From positions 518,129-582,128 of the forward strand of contig NZ_KQ947988.1 of the NCBI RefSeq assembly GCF_001513975.1: a DNA stretch of 64,000 bases. The letters run 5' to 3'. The translations under genes were made by a program, and so were the position numbers. Under the pieces are notes generated by a model that saw only the letters and a list, made by a program, of their open reading frames with translations, was not told where the DNA came from and did no database searches. The DNA is from Streptomyces curacoi (GTDB lineage Bacteria > Actinomycetota > Actinomycetes > Streptomycetales > Streptomycetaceae). The stretch's first letter is position 1. Every line of letters begins with the position of its first letter. Below, piece by piece: positions 35,914 to 43,547 of this stretch.

Positions 35914-36462
35914 TCATGCGGACACCGCGGCGGCGACGACCATCAACGCCAGCAGCGCGGCCCAGGCCGCGGTCGACAGCCATCCCAGCACGAGCCCGGC
36001 CAGAGCGAGGGCGTCGCCGCCCTCCCCGGTGCGCCGTATCTCCGTACGCGCCGCGTGCCCCAGAACCACGGCCGGAATCCCGGTCAGCCCGAAGCTGAAC
36101 AGACACAGCACCCCGCAGACCGCCGACCCGACGGCCTTGCCGTTCGTCTGCGGCCGGGGCACCGCCAGGAACGCCCGCGGTACGGGCGTCACGGGCGCCG
36201 GCAGCGGCATGGGGCCCTGCGGCAGGTCGGCGACGAGCAGGGCCAGCTCCCCCACCGTACGGGCCGCGTAGGCCCGCCCGACCCGCTTCTCGAACTCGGT
36301 CTGCTCCAGCCGCCCTTCGGCGTAGCCCGCCCTGAGCACGTCCACGGCCCGTTCCCGATCGGCGTGCGAGGCGAGCATCGACGGGGCGCTGGGACCGGAC
36401 CACGACTGCGGGACGCCACGCTCCTGCCACGGCTGCCACGGCTGCCACGAAGGATGCGTCAT
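35914..36462 (-). CDS. DUF1707/DUF4190-type membrane protein
   Basis: A 182-residue protein from ATG 36460-36462. The N-terminal part has the DUF1707 pattern (SHADRERAVDVLRAGYAEGR then LEQTEFEKRVGRAYAARTVG). The C-terminal part has two hydrophobic helices of DUF4190 type (VGSAVCGVLCLFSFGLTGIP and LAGLVLGWLSTAAWAALLAL). The role is unknown; such proteins are common in actinomycetes. It reads toward rpsL but ends before the rpsL promoter, so it is probably a separate unit, divergent from the Crp-type regulator. Confidence 0.8.
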   Translation of the reverse strand: MTHPSWQPWQPWQERGVPQSWSGPSAPSMLASHADRERAVDVLRAGYAEGRLEQTEFEKRVGRAYAARTVGELALLVADLPQGPMPLPAPVTPVPRAFLAVPRPQTNGKAVGSAVCGVLCLFSFGLTGIPAVVLGHAARTEIRRTGEGGDALALAGLVLGWLSTAAWAALLALMVVAAAVSA

Positions 36463-36698
36463 GGAGCAGCACCTCCCCCGTACTGGTCGGAGTCCTTCCA
36501 TGATGCGCCTGACCGTCACTCCTGGCACCGGGGTCCGCCCCGGAGAAAACCCGGAGAAGCCGAGGGGTGACCACCCCCGAGGACTGGGTTGCCGCGCCGA
36601 GGGGAGCACATCGGCCACGGCGGCCGGTTGTCGCCGGTTTCCTGTGCACTCCGTTCAAGTACGTTGACTGCTTGCGAGGGCAAGGAGCATCGGCGCAG

Positions 36699-37436
36699 GT
36701 GAACACGGGGGCGGCGGGCATGGCTGGGAGGCAGACACGCGCGTGGGACGACGACGGCTTCGACGACAGGGTGCCGTTCCTCGCCCGCCTGGAGAAGGAG
36801 GACCGGACCGCCCTGGTGGCCATCGGCCGCCCGCTGTGCTACCCGGCACGGGAGGTCATCATGCGCCAGGACGAGCCGTCCGCCCACGTTCTGCTCCTCC
36901 TGCACGGCTGGACCAAGGTCACCGCCCTCGCCGCCAACGGGTACGAGGCCCTTCTCGCCCTGCGCGGCCCGGGTGACATCGTCGGCGAGGGCGCGGCGCT
37001 GAGCAGACGTCAGCGCTCGGCGACCGTCACCGCGCTGGAAGCGGTCGAGGCCGTCGTCATCGAGCAGGGCCGCTTCACCGCATTCCTCTCCGGAAATCCC
37101 CGGGTGGCGCTGCAGTTGCTGAGCCTGACGACCGATCGGCAGCGATCCACGGACCGTCGCCGACTGGAGTGGGCCGCCCTCACCGTGCGCGAGCGGCTGG
37201 CCGTCCTGCTGCTCGAACTCGTCCGCACGCACGGCAACAGGACCGACGAAGGCATCGAGCTCACCATCGGGCTCAGCCAGCAGGAGTTCGCCGGCTCGGT
37301 CGGCTCCTCCCGGGAGGCGGTGGCCCGGCTTCTCAAGGAGCTGCGCGCACGTCAGGTCGTCGCGACCAGGCGCCGACGCATCGTCGTCCTCCGACCCGAT
37401 GTGCTGCGCCGCATCATCGGGGAGAGCTCTGCCTGA
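36699..37436 (+). CDS. Crp/Fnr-family transcriptional regulator
   Basis: A 245-residue regulator from GTG 36699-36701, with AAGGAG 11 bases upstream; an ATG at 36720 is the alternative. The cyclic-nucleotide-binding domain keeps the phosphate-binding cassette GEGAALSRRQRSATV, with Gly-Glu (about 96-97) and Arg-Ser (about 106-107) intact. The C-terminal winged helix has LSQQEFAGSVGSSREAVARL as the recognition region. It should therefore bind cAMP or a related cyclic nucleotide. It sits just upstream of a nucleotide cyclase operon, with a Crp-like site between them. Control of that operon is inferred. Confidence 0.88.
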   Translation: MNTGAAGMAGRQTRAWDDDGFDDRVPFLARLEKEDRTALVAIGRPLCYPAREVIMRQDEPSAHVLLLLHGWTKVTALAANGYEALLALRGPGDIVGEGAALSRRQRSATVTALEAVEAVVIEQGRFTAFLSGNPRVALQLLSLTTDRQRSTDRRRLEWAALTVRERLAVLLLELVRTHGNRTDEGIELTIGLSQQEFAGSVGSSREAVARLLKELRARQVVATRRRRIVVLRPDVLRRIIGESSA

Positions 37437-37459
37437 GCACACAGAGCGGTCTCCGTTCT

Positions 37460-37473
37460 GTGCACACGGTCAC
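37460..37473. promoter_or_regulatory. Crp-like operator upstream of the cyclase operon
   Basis: GTGCACACGGTCAC fits GTG(N6)GNCAC, the consensus described for Streptomyces Crp, and the wider TGTGC-N6-TCACA matches the E. coli CRP pattern at 9 of 10 core bases. It lies 87 bases upstream of the cyclase ATG and 24 bases after the Crp-type gene. Confidence 0.6.
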
Positions 37474-37559
37474 AGTTCATCCGTGTCATCGGTCCTCGGA
37501 CGCTCGGCCCAGGCCCGCCATCGTGCTGGGCAAACGGACCGACTCGCGAGAGGCAGCCC

Positions 37560-38303
37560 ATGACCGACCCTGTGTACCGGAGCATCCTCCTTTTCGACAT
37601 CGAGCAGTACGGCTCACGCGATGACGTGGAACAGGCGTACCTGCGGCGGATCCTGTACGACGTCGTCGACGCCACGCTGCTGGCCGCCGCCGTCGACGAC
37701 ACGGCCCGGCTGCGCGCGGATCGCGGTGACTCCGTCATGGAGCTCATCGACACCCAGGTTCCCGTGCCGGCACTGGTGAAGACCCTCCTGACCGAGACCC
37801 CGGCCCTCCTCCACAACAAGAACCGCCTGCTCGCGAAGAGCGCCCAGATGCGCCTGCGCATCGTGCTGTCCTCCGGCTACGTGGCCATCGACGAGCTCGA
37901 CGGCTGGGTCGGCTCCGACCTCAACCATGCCGTTCGCCTCCTGAACTCCGATCCCCTGCGCGACGCCCTCAAGCAGCGGGACGGCGACAGCGTCTTGTGC
38001 GTGTCCAACGGCATCTACGACGGGGTGGTGCGCCATGGCCCGCTGGGCGTGCGGCCAGGCGACTTCCACCGGATCACCGTGGAGACGAAGGAGGGGCCCA
38101 CGGTGGCCTGGCTGCATGGGGAGCCGTCCACCGCAGAGTCTTCCGCGCCTTCCTCCGACGCCCAGGCGGCCTGGGACTCACCCACGGCAGCCCCGCACAA
38201 CGAGACCCGCGTCGGCGGCAACCTGTACGGCAACACCGGGGGCACGCACCACGGCGACCAGAGGTTCGACTTCGGCGCTTCCGAACGGGGCGAGCGCCGA
38301 TGA
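37560..38303 (+). CDS. class III nucleotide cyclase, PycC-like, with C-terminal interaction motif
   Basis: A 247-residue soluble protein. The cyclase homology domain shows RSILLFDIEQYG with the first metal Asp (D13), DRGDSVMEL with the second (D57), RLRIVLSSGYVAID, and GSDLNHAVRLL with the transition-state pair N122/R126, spaced as in VNxAAR. It should be catalytic; the product nucleotide cannot be told from sequence. The tail ends in a Gly/His-rich motif (G220-G239, with TGGTHHGD) also found in the next gene. Its neighbour with a PycTM-like fold suggests it makes cCMP or cUMP as in Pycsar. The stop overlaps the next ATG (ATGA). Confidence 0.8.
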   Translation: MTDPVYRSILLFDIEQYGSRDDVEQAYLRRILYDVVDATLLAAAVDDTARLRADRGDSVMELIDTQVPVPALVKTLLTETPALLHNKNRLLAKSAQMRLRIVLSSGYVAIDELDGWVGSDLNHAVRLLNSDPLRDALKQRDGDSVLCVSNGIYDGVVRHGPLGVRPGDFHRITVETKEGPTVAWLHGEPSTAESSAPSSDAQAAWDSPTAAPHNETRVGGNLYGNTGGTHHGDQRFDFGASERGERR

Positions 38304-40411
38304 GCCAGGAAGAGGCGGCCACCGGAACGACAACAGCCGACGAGAACGCACAGGACGGCGAGCAGAAACAGGACACGGCGGCTGACTCCCCGGAGCAGCG
38401 CCGGCAGGAAGCCTGGGCCGCCCGCCGGGCCCTGATCGCACACGCCCCTGACTTCGTCTCCACCCTGATCAACCGTGACCAGTTCGGCCAGACAGGTGGC
38501 CACCACTACGGCGACACGATCTACCACTTCGGCGGTCGAGCCGACGCTCCCCGCTCCCTGTCCGGGCCGATACCGAAGACGGACGTCGACATGCTGGCGG
38601 CCGTCTTCCAGGACGGCCCCAGTTTCCAGGACGCGCTCACCCGACTGCGCACCGACCGACTCGTCTTCCTGTCCGGCGGGCATGAGACGGGCCGCCGTTC
38701 CGCCGCGCTGATGCTGCTGCACCGGCTGGGCGTCGATCGAATGCGCTCCCTCGACCCCCATACCTCGGTGTCGGCGTTGCCCGATCAGTTGGACAGTCCG
38801 GACGGATACCTCCTGTGTGACCTGGCGATCAGCCGGAATCGCCCACTTCAGGAACCCCATCTGCTGGCCCTGCGCGAACAGTTGGAACGCACAGGGGCCC
38901 GACTGGTGATCACGGTCGAGCCGTCGGCGGCGCTGGGTGACATTCCGTCCGTACGGTGGGAGGCTCCCTCGGCCGAGGACATCCTGCGCTCCCATGTCAC
39001 CCAGGCCACCGGGGAGGCCGCTTGGACCAAGCTGTGCGGGCTGACGCCGGTGAAGGACTTCCTCACCCAGCAACACCGGCCGAGGGAGATCGAACGGTTC
39101 GCGCAACGGCTCGTCGCACTGCACCGCGGTGAGATCGACGAGGAGCGGCTCGCCGCCTACGGCGAAACAGCCGTTGCGGCCCAGGTCACCCGCTGGCTCA
39201 CGGGGGAAAAGCCCGAGCTGAGGGACAAGGCGTTCCTCATCTCGCTCGCTGTCTTCGACAAGGCCCCGTACGCGGTGACCGCTGAGCTCAGCGACAGCCT
39301 CTTCGCACGCCTGCAGAAGATCGAGGACCCGGCCGTGTTGCCACGTATCCCCGTCTTCGGCAGCTCCCGCGAGGAGCGGCTTCGGCTGGCCCGCGCCGCC
39401 GGCTACATCGACACGCAGGTCACCGAGTGGGGGCCTCTCGAAGGGCAGTACGTCGCCGCCTTCCGGGAGGAGCGCACCGCCCGGATCCTGCTGGAGGAGG
39501 TCTGGAACCTCCATCCGTCCGCCCGTCCCGCCCTCGTCGAGTGGATTCACCGGCTCGCCGAGGACCGCCGCCCCCTGGTGCGGACCCGCGCGGCCTCGGC
39601 AGCAGCCCGGCTGGCCCATGCCGACCTGCCGTCCGCCATGGCCCACTTCATCGAGCCCTGGGCAGAAGCCCGCAACCCCAACTCCTGGCTGACTGCCGCC
39701 AACGCCCTCACCATGGCCCAGCTGCTGTCGGTGCCGACCATCCTCCAGATCCTGCACCACTGGTGCACCGACGAGCACGACAGCCGTCGCTGGACGGCCA
39801 TCCGCGCGTTCGGTCTCCTGGGCCCGGTGCACCACGAGGCGGCCCTGGCCGCCCTCCTCGACGCCATACACCAGCGCCACCAGCGACACCGCGACGACGT
39901 GGACCGTGACGACGAGGACGCGGAGGACTTGGAGGAAGAGGCATTGCAGTTCGCCGAGGCCCTCCAGCTCCTGCTCCTGGCTGTACGCGAACCCGTGCTA
40001 ACGGCTCTGGCCGAGCGCCTCCACGACCGCGCGGTCCGCGCACACGCGCTGTTCGCCTTCCTCCAGGCCTGCGAACAGCACGAGGACGACAACGACCGCC
40101 CGCTCGTCCTCGACTGGTACGCACAGGCTCTGGCGAACGACGACACCGAGACAGCCCGGTACCTGACCTCGTTCTGGCAGGAGGCGCTGTCCGATCGGGG
40201 GCGCACCGCCTGGGCCCTGCGCATCCTGCGCGGATGGGTGCTCAAGGCCGACCACGACCCCGCGTCGGAGTCGGCCCTCGCCTCCCTGCTGCCCGCCCTC
40301 GTCGCCGCGCCCCCCAACCATCGCCGCGTCAGCCACCTGCTGCGCACAGTCCGCCACTCCGACCGCGAGCCCTCACCCGCGGCCGAGAGGCTGCTGACGC
40401 GGATCTCCTGA
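38300..40411 (+). CDS. P-loop-like NTPase with helical repeats and N-terminal interaction motif
   Basis: A 703-residue protein. Residues 1-45 are acidic and low-complexity. Residues 59-78 carry a motif (FGQTGGHHYGD then FG) that matches the cyclase tail. A P-loop-like site follows, LVFLSGGHETGRRSAAL (about 121-137), where Arg replaces the Walker lysine, with a Walker-B-like GYLLCDLAIS (D174). From about residue 380 to the end the protein is alpha-helical and Leu/Ala-rich, like HEAT or TPR arrays. It may sense a trigger or scaffold the cyclase. The family is not recognised with certainty; a degenerate STAND-type ATPase is the best guess. Confidence 0.7.
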   Translation: MSQEEAATGTTTADENAQDGEQKQDTAADSPEQRRQEAWAARRALIAHAPDFVSTLINRDQFGQTGGHHYGDTIYHFGGRADAPRSLSGPIPKTDVDMLAAVFQDGPSFQDALTRLRTDRLVFLSGGHETGRRSAALMLLHRLGVDRMRSLDPHTSVSALPDQLDSPDGYLLCDLAISRNRPLQEPHLLALREQLERTGARLVITVEPSAALGDIPSVRWEAPSAEDILRSHVTQATGEAAWTKLCGLTPVKDFLTQQHRPREIERFAQRLVALHRGEIDEERLAAYGETAVAAQVTRWLTGEKPELRDKAFLISLAVFDKAPYAVTAELSDSLFARLQKIEDPAVLPRIPVFGSSREERLRLARAAGYIDTQVTEWGPLEGQYVAAFREERTARILLEEVWNLHPSARPALVEWIHRLAEDRRPLVRTRAASAAARLAHADLPSAMAHFIEPWAEARNPNSWLTAANALTMAQLLSVPTILQILHHWCTDEHDSRRWTAIRAFGLLGPVHHEAALAALLDAIHQRHQRHRDDVDRDDEDAEDLEEEALQFAEALQLLLLAVREPVLTALAERLHDRAVRAHALFAFLQACEQHEDDNDRPLVLDWYAQALANDDTETARYLTSFWQEALSDRGRTAWALRILRGWVLKADHDPASESALASLLPALVAAPPNHRRVSHLLRTVRHSDREPSPAAERLLTRIS

Positions 40412-40451
40412 CCTGTCCAGAGAACACCGAACGAGATCCAGGAGACCGACC

Positions 40452-41558
40452 ATGGAACAACCCGCACAGCACGAACAGCGGACCCGCAGCACGCAGTCGG
40501 AGACGGCCGAAGGGCCCGAGCAACTCGACTGGCTCCAGCAACAGCGCCAACATCCGTCGACTCACACCGAATTGGATCCGGACCCCGTCCGCACCGTCTG
40601 GCAACTGCCCCGCTTCCGCCTCGGCAGCCGGCGCTTCTTCGGGCGCGTCGACCATGCCCTGGTCTTCGTCACGCGGAGGGGGAAGTACGAGACGTTCCTA
40701 CCACCCGCCCGGCCCGCGACCGTACGACGGTACGTCGCTCTGTACGAGGTGAACACCGACCCGCACTCCTTCCAGTGCCGCGTGCCCCTGCCCAGCCGGG
40801 TCGACAGCTTCGAGTTCGAGGTCACGGCCGACATCACGTGGCGCGTCGTGGATCCAGCCGCATTCGTCAAGAGCCAGGAACGTGACGTACCCGGGTTCAT
40901 CACCCGCGAGCTTCTGCCGCACATGCGGACCGCCAGCCGAGGCCACCCCATCGAGGCGAGCGCCAGGGCCGAGCAGGCCGTGCAGCAAGCAGTGCGCGAC
41001 GTCCAGCCCATCGGCGAGGAGGAGGGCCTACGGATCACCTGCTCCATACGTCTGCGGCGCGACGCCGTCGAACGGTCCCACCAGGCCCGATTGCGGACCG
41101 CACGCCACGAAGCGGAGGCAGCACAGCCCGAACACAGGGCCTCCCGGCTACGCGAGAAGTACGAGGCTGAGCGGAAGGCCGAGAAGATCGCTTTCTACGA
41201 GCACCACCTGGCCAGGGGCGGCATCGCCGCACTCGCCCTGCACCTGGCGACGCGCCCCGACGACACGCAGCTCGTCCTGGAGCACCTCCGAAAGGACCAG
41301 GCGGAGCTGGTGCAGACCCAGCTGCATCTGATCGACCAGGCCTTGGAGAACAAGCGCCTGGAGGACTACCAACTCGATGAACCGCACCAACTCATAGCCG
41401 AGCGCATGACGGCCATCCTGCGGGCCACGGCACCGTCCGACGACCCATCAGCACCGCCGTACCCGGAACTGGCACCTCAGTCGGCGGCCGAGGAACCCTC
41501 GGCACCTGCCCCCTCCGCGACAACGCTGCTCAAGGACCGCCCGGAGTCCGACACATGA
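40452..41558 (+). CDS. SPFH/band-7-like protein
   Basis: A 368-residue protein with AGGAG seven bases before the ATG. The region of about residues 60-200 resembles an SPFH core: ALVFVTRRGKYETFLPPARP, a segment on required inputs (FEFEVTADITWRVVDPAAFV) and an EEEGLRITCSIRL strand. An Arg/Glu-rich coiled coil follows (about 205-250), then a helical C-terminus. No N-terminal transmembrane helix is visible, so it may be peripheral to the membrane or to the effector. It sits 40 bases after the NTPase-like gene and overlaps the effector by 4 bases (ATGA). Confidence 0.6.
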   Translation: MEQPAQHEQRTRSTQSETAEGPEQLDWLQQQRQHPSTHTELDPDPVRTVWQLPRFRLGSRRFFGRVDHALVFVTRRGKYETFLPPARPATVRRYVALYEVNTDPHSFQCRVPLPSRVDSFEFEVTADITWRVVDPAAFVKSQERDVPGFITRELLPHMRTASRGHPIEASARAEQAVQQAVRDVQPIGEEEGLRITCSIRLRRDAVERSHQARLRTARHEAEAAQPEHRASRLREKYEAERKAEKIAFYEHHLARGGIAALALHLATRPDDTQLVLEHLRKDQAELVQTQLHLIDQALENKRLEDYQLDEPHQLIAERMTAILRATAPSDDPSAPPYPELAPQSAAEEPSAPAPSATTLLKDRPESDT

Positions 41559-42073
41559 CCCCGTCGACGACGGCGACGGAGGACCCGCGGTTACGGGCGG
41601 GCACTCAGCTCCTGGCTGACCTGCGCGGAGAGATCGCTCGTGCCGACGCCAAGGCCACGGTCCTGACAGGCGTGCTCGGCATCACGGCGAGCGGACTCGG
41701 CACGCTGCTGACCGGCCACGGCTGGAACCCCGGCGCGCTCCCCCCGCCGGCCGCCGTGCTGTGGTGGGTCGGGGTGATCGCGCTGGTCGTCGCTCTTCTC
41801 GCCCTCCTGCTGGCGGTGATGCCCCGCTATCGCGGAAGCGACTGGGCTCCCGGCCAGCCCGTCACCTACTTCGCCGAGATACACAGCGCCGCGAGAGCGG
41901 GCCGTCTCACCGCTGCCCTCGCGGAGACCGGGCGCGACCCTGCCCCAGGCCTGTTCCTCGCCCTGGCCGAGACCAGCCGCATCGCCGCCCGCAAGCACTT
42001 CTGGATCCGGACCGGGCTGCTCGCCTTCGGCTGTGCGTCGGTTCTGCTCTCCGGATCACTGCTGGCCGCCTGA
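41555..42073 (+). CDS. PycTM-like membrane effector
   Basis: A 172-residue protein resembling the Pycsar transmembrane effector family (DUF5706). It has the N-terminal helix LLADLRGEIARADAKATVL, a first hydrophobic pair (GVLGITASGLGTLLTG and VLWWVGVIALVVALLALLLA), the YFAEIHSAARAG segment, the ETSRIAARKHFWIR helix and a last hydrophobic helix. In Pycsar such proteins act at the membrane after binding a cyclic pyrimidine nucleotide. Codon 13 is TTA (41591-41593), rare in Streptomyces and read by the bldA tRNA. No alternative ATG, GTG or TTG start lies between it and the conserved helix. Confidence 0.82.
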   Translation: MTPSTTATEDPRLRAGTQLLADLRGEIARADAKATVLTGVLGITASGLGTLLTGHGWNPGALPPPAAVLWWVGVIALVVALLALLLAVMPRYRGSDWAPGQPVTYFAEIHSAARAGRLTAALAETGRDPAPGLFLALAETSRIAARKHFWIRTGLLAFGCASVLLSGSLLAA

Positions 42074-42117
42074 ACCGCCCTCAGTCCACGTCCGCTCACA
42101 TCCGAAACGGACTCACC

Positions 42118-43188
42118 ATGCCCATGCCGTACGAGCCCAAGGAACCGCAGAAACCGCAACAACCCGAGAAGGCGGAGGCCTCCGCGCCCGGCCCGCCCCG
42201 ATGGCCGGGCGGGGCCCCCGACTCCCCCGATTCACATCCCCACCAGGACGGCCTGCCTCGCCATCGCGGCCGAGTCCACATCACCGCTCGCCAGCGCGGC
42301 ATGGACGCCACCGCCCTCGGCAGCCTGGCGCTCCATCTTCCCCATCTGCTCGCCAGCCTGGCTGTCGTCTTCGTGATGTCGTATGGCGTCGATGCGCTGG
42401 GCGGCCCGCCCTGGTTCCTCCCGCTGGCCGGCTGGCTGCTCAGTGGGATCGTGCTCTTCCACCACCCCTGCGAACGTCTGATGGCCCGGTGGCTGTTCGG
42501 TCTGCGCCACCCCAGCCCAGAGGAAGCGCACAAGCTCCGCTCAGTATGGCGCGAGGTGACCGCCCGAGCGGGAGTGGACGCAGGGGCATACCAGCTGTGG
42601 GTCGAGGACAGCCACAGCATCAACGCCATGGCAGCGGCCGGTCACATCGTCGGCGTGACCAGTCACTCCCTGCGGACACTGCCACCTGCCCAACTCGCCG
42701 GCGTACTCGCCCACGAACTGGGCCATCACACGCGGGGGCACGCGTGGTCCTCTCTCCTGGTCTACTGGTACGCACTGCCGGGACGGATCGCATGGCGTCT
42801 GCTGCTCCGGCTCGCCACGCACGTCGACCGCCTCTCCGTGGGCGCAACGGCCCTGCTGATCGGCCTGCTGGGCGCCGCGGTGATCGCGCTGGCAACGGCC
42901 ACGTACGGTCTGATTTTCCTTCCTTTCGCGACTCCGTACCTGGCAGCCGCCCTCTCCCGGCGCTCGGAACTCCGGGCCGATGAACAGGCGGCGGGCCTCG
43001 GCTTCGCCGAACAACTGATGGCCGTACTGCGCGAGGAGCAGGACAGGGACGAGACCGAACGGGCCAACGCCGCGGCCATGGGCGTCCGGTTCGAGAAGGA
43101 GGGGATGATCGCGAGACTGCTCGACTCGCACCCGGATGTACACACCCGGCTGCACCATCTGCAGGCTCACCTCGCCAGCGGGCGCTGA
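42118..43188 (+). CDS. M48-family membrane metalloprotease (HtpX-like)
   Basis: A 356-residue zinc protease. The N-terminal 60 residues are Pro-rich. Two hydrophobic helices follow (LHLPHLLASLAVVFVMSYGV and WFLPLAGWLLSGIVLFH), then the zinc site HELGH (H199, E200, H203), another helix pair (SVGATALLIGLLGAAVIALA), and the third ligand in SELRADEQ (E284). It resembles HtpX/Oma1-type proteases of membrane quality control. It is 44 bases after the effector gene; the weak ribosome site makes the exact start (42118 or 42124) uncertain. Confidence 0.83.
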   Translation: MPMPYEPKEPQKPQQPEKAEASAPGPPRWPGGAPDSPDSHPHQDGLPRHRGRVHITARQRGMDATALGSLALHLPHLLASLAVVFVMSYGVDALGGPPWFLPLAGWLLSGIVLFHHPCERLMARWLFGLRHPSPEEAHKLRSVWREVTARAGVDAGAYQLWVEDSHSINAMAAAGHIVGVTSHSLRTLPPAQLAGVLAHELGHHTRGHAWSSLLVYWYALPGRIAWRLLLRLATHVDRLSVGATALLIGLLGAAVIALATATYGLIFLPFATPYLAAALSRRSELRADEQAAGLGFAEQLMAVLREEQDRDETERANAAAMGVRFEKEGMIARLLDSHPDVHTRLHHLQAHLASGR

Positions 43189-43303
43189 CCCGCCAAAGCT
43201 CCGGGGCGGAACGGAGATCACACGCCGCCCCGGGGCTTCTTCCCGTAATCCGGCAAGTTTCGGCCACGCAAAACAGCCGAGCTCGGCACCTGTCTGCCCG
43301 GAC

Positions 43304-43507
43304 CGCCGTCCCGCGCCCTCCGACTGCCTCACCGCATACAGCCCGCGCGCCGACGACGCCACCTTCCCGCACCACATCCTCGACGACTACGCGATCGCCC
43401 TGAACGTCCTCGTCCTGGCCCCGCGCGTCCCTACCAGTGACTTTCCCGCGCTGCTCGCTGTGGGCACGAGGGCCCTGCTCCGCGTCCACCGGGCGCTCCA
43501 CGGCTGA
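43304..43507 (+). pseudogene. gene fragment, unknown function
   Basis: The end of an open frame with strong GC3 bias (PHHILDDYAIALNVLVLAPR then ALLRVHRALHG) stops at TGA 43505-43507, but no start with a ribosome site or N-terminal domain is present upstream. It looks like the 3' end of a lost gene. The family is not recognised. The 5' limit is approximate. Confidence 0.35.
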
Positions 43508-43547
43508 GCGGTCTGGCAGCGCGACCGAAAGAGGGACCATTGACCAG

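Noticed and set aside
35561..37473. Prophage or integrative-element edges for the accessory block
   Set aside because: No tRNA, attachment-like direct repeats or recombinase gene was found at the borders; the block may have entered by homologous recombination in the flanking core genes.
38015..39889. A 624-codon minus-strand frame opposite the P-loop-like gene
   Set aside because: The plus-strand gene has ATGA coupling, proper codon bias and motif similarity to the cyclase tail. The opposite frame is Gly/Arg/Val-rich without features.
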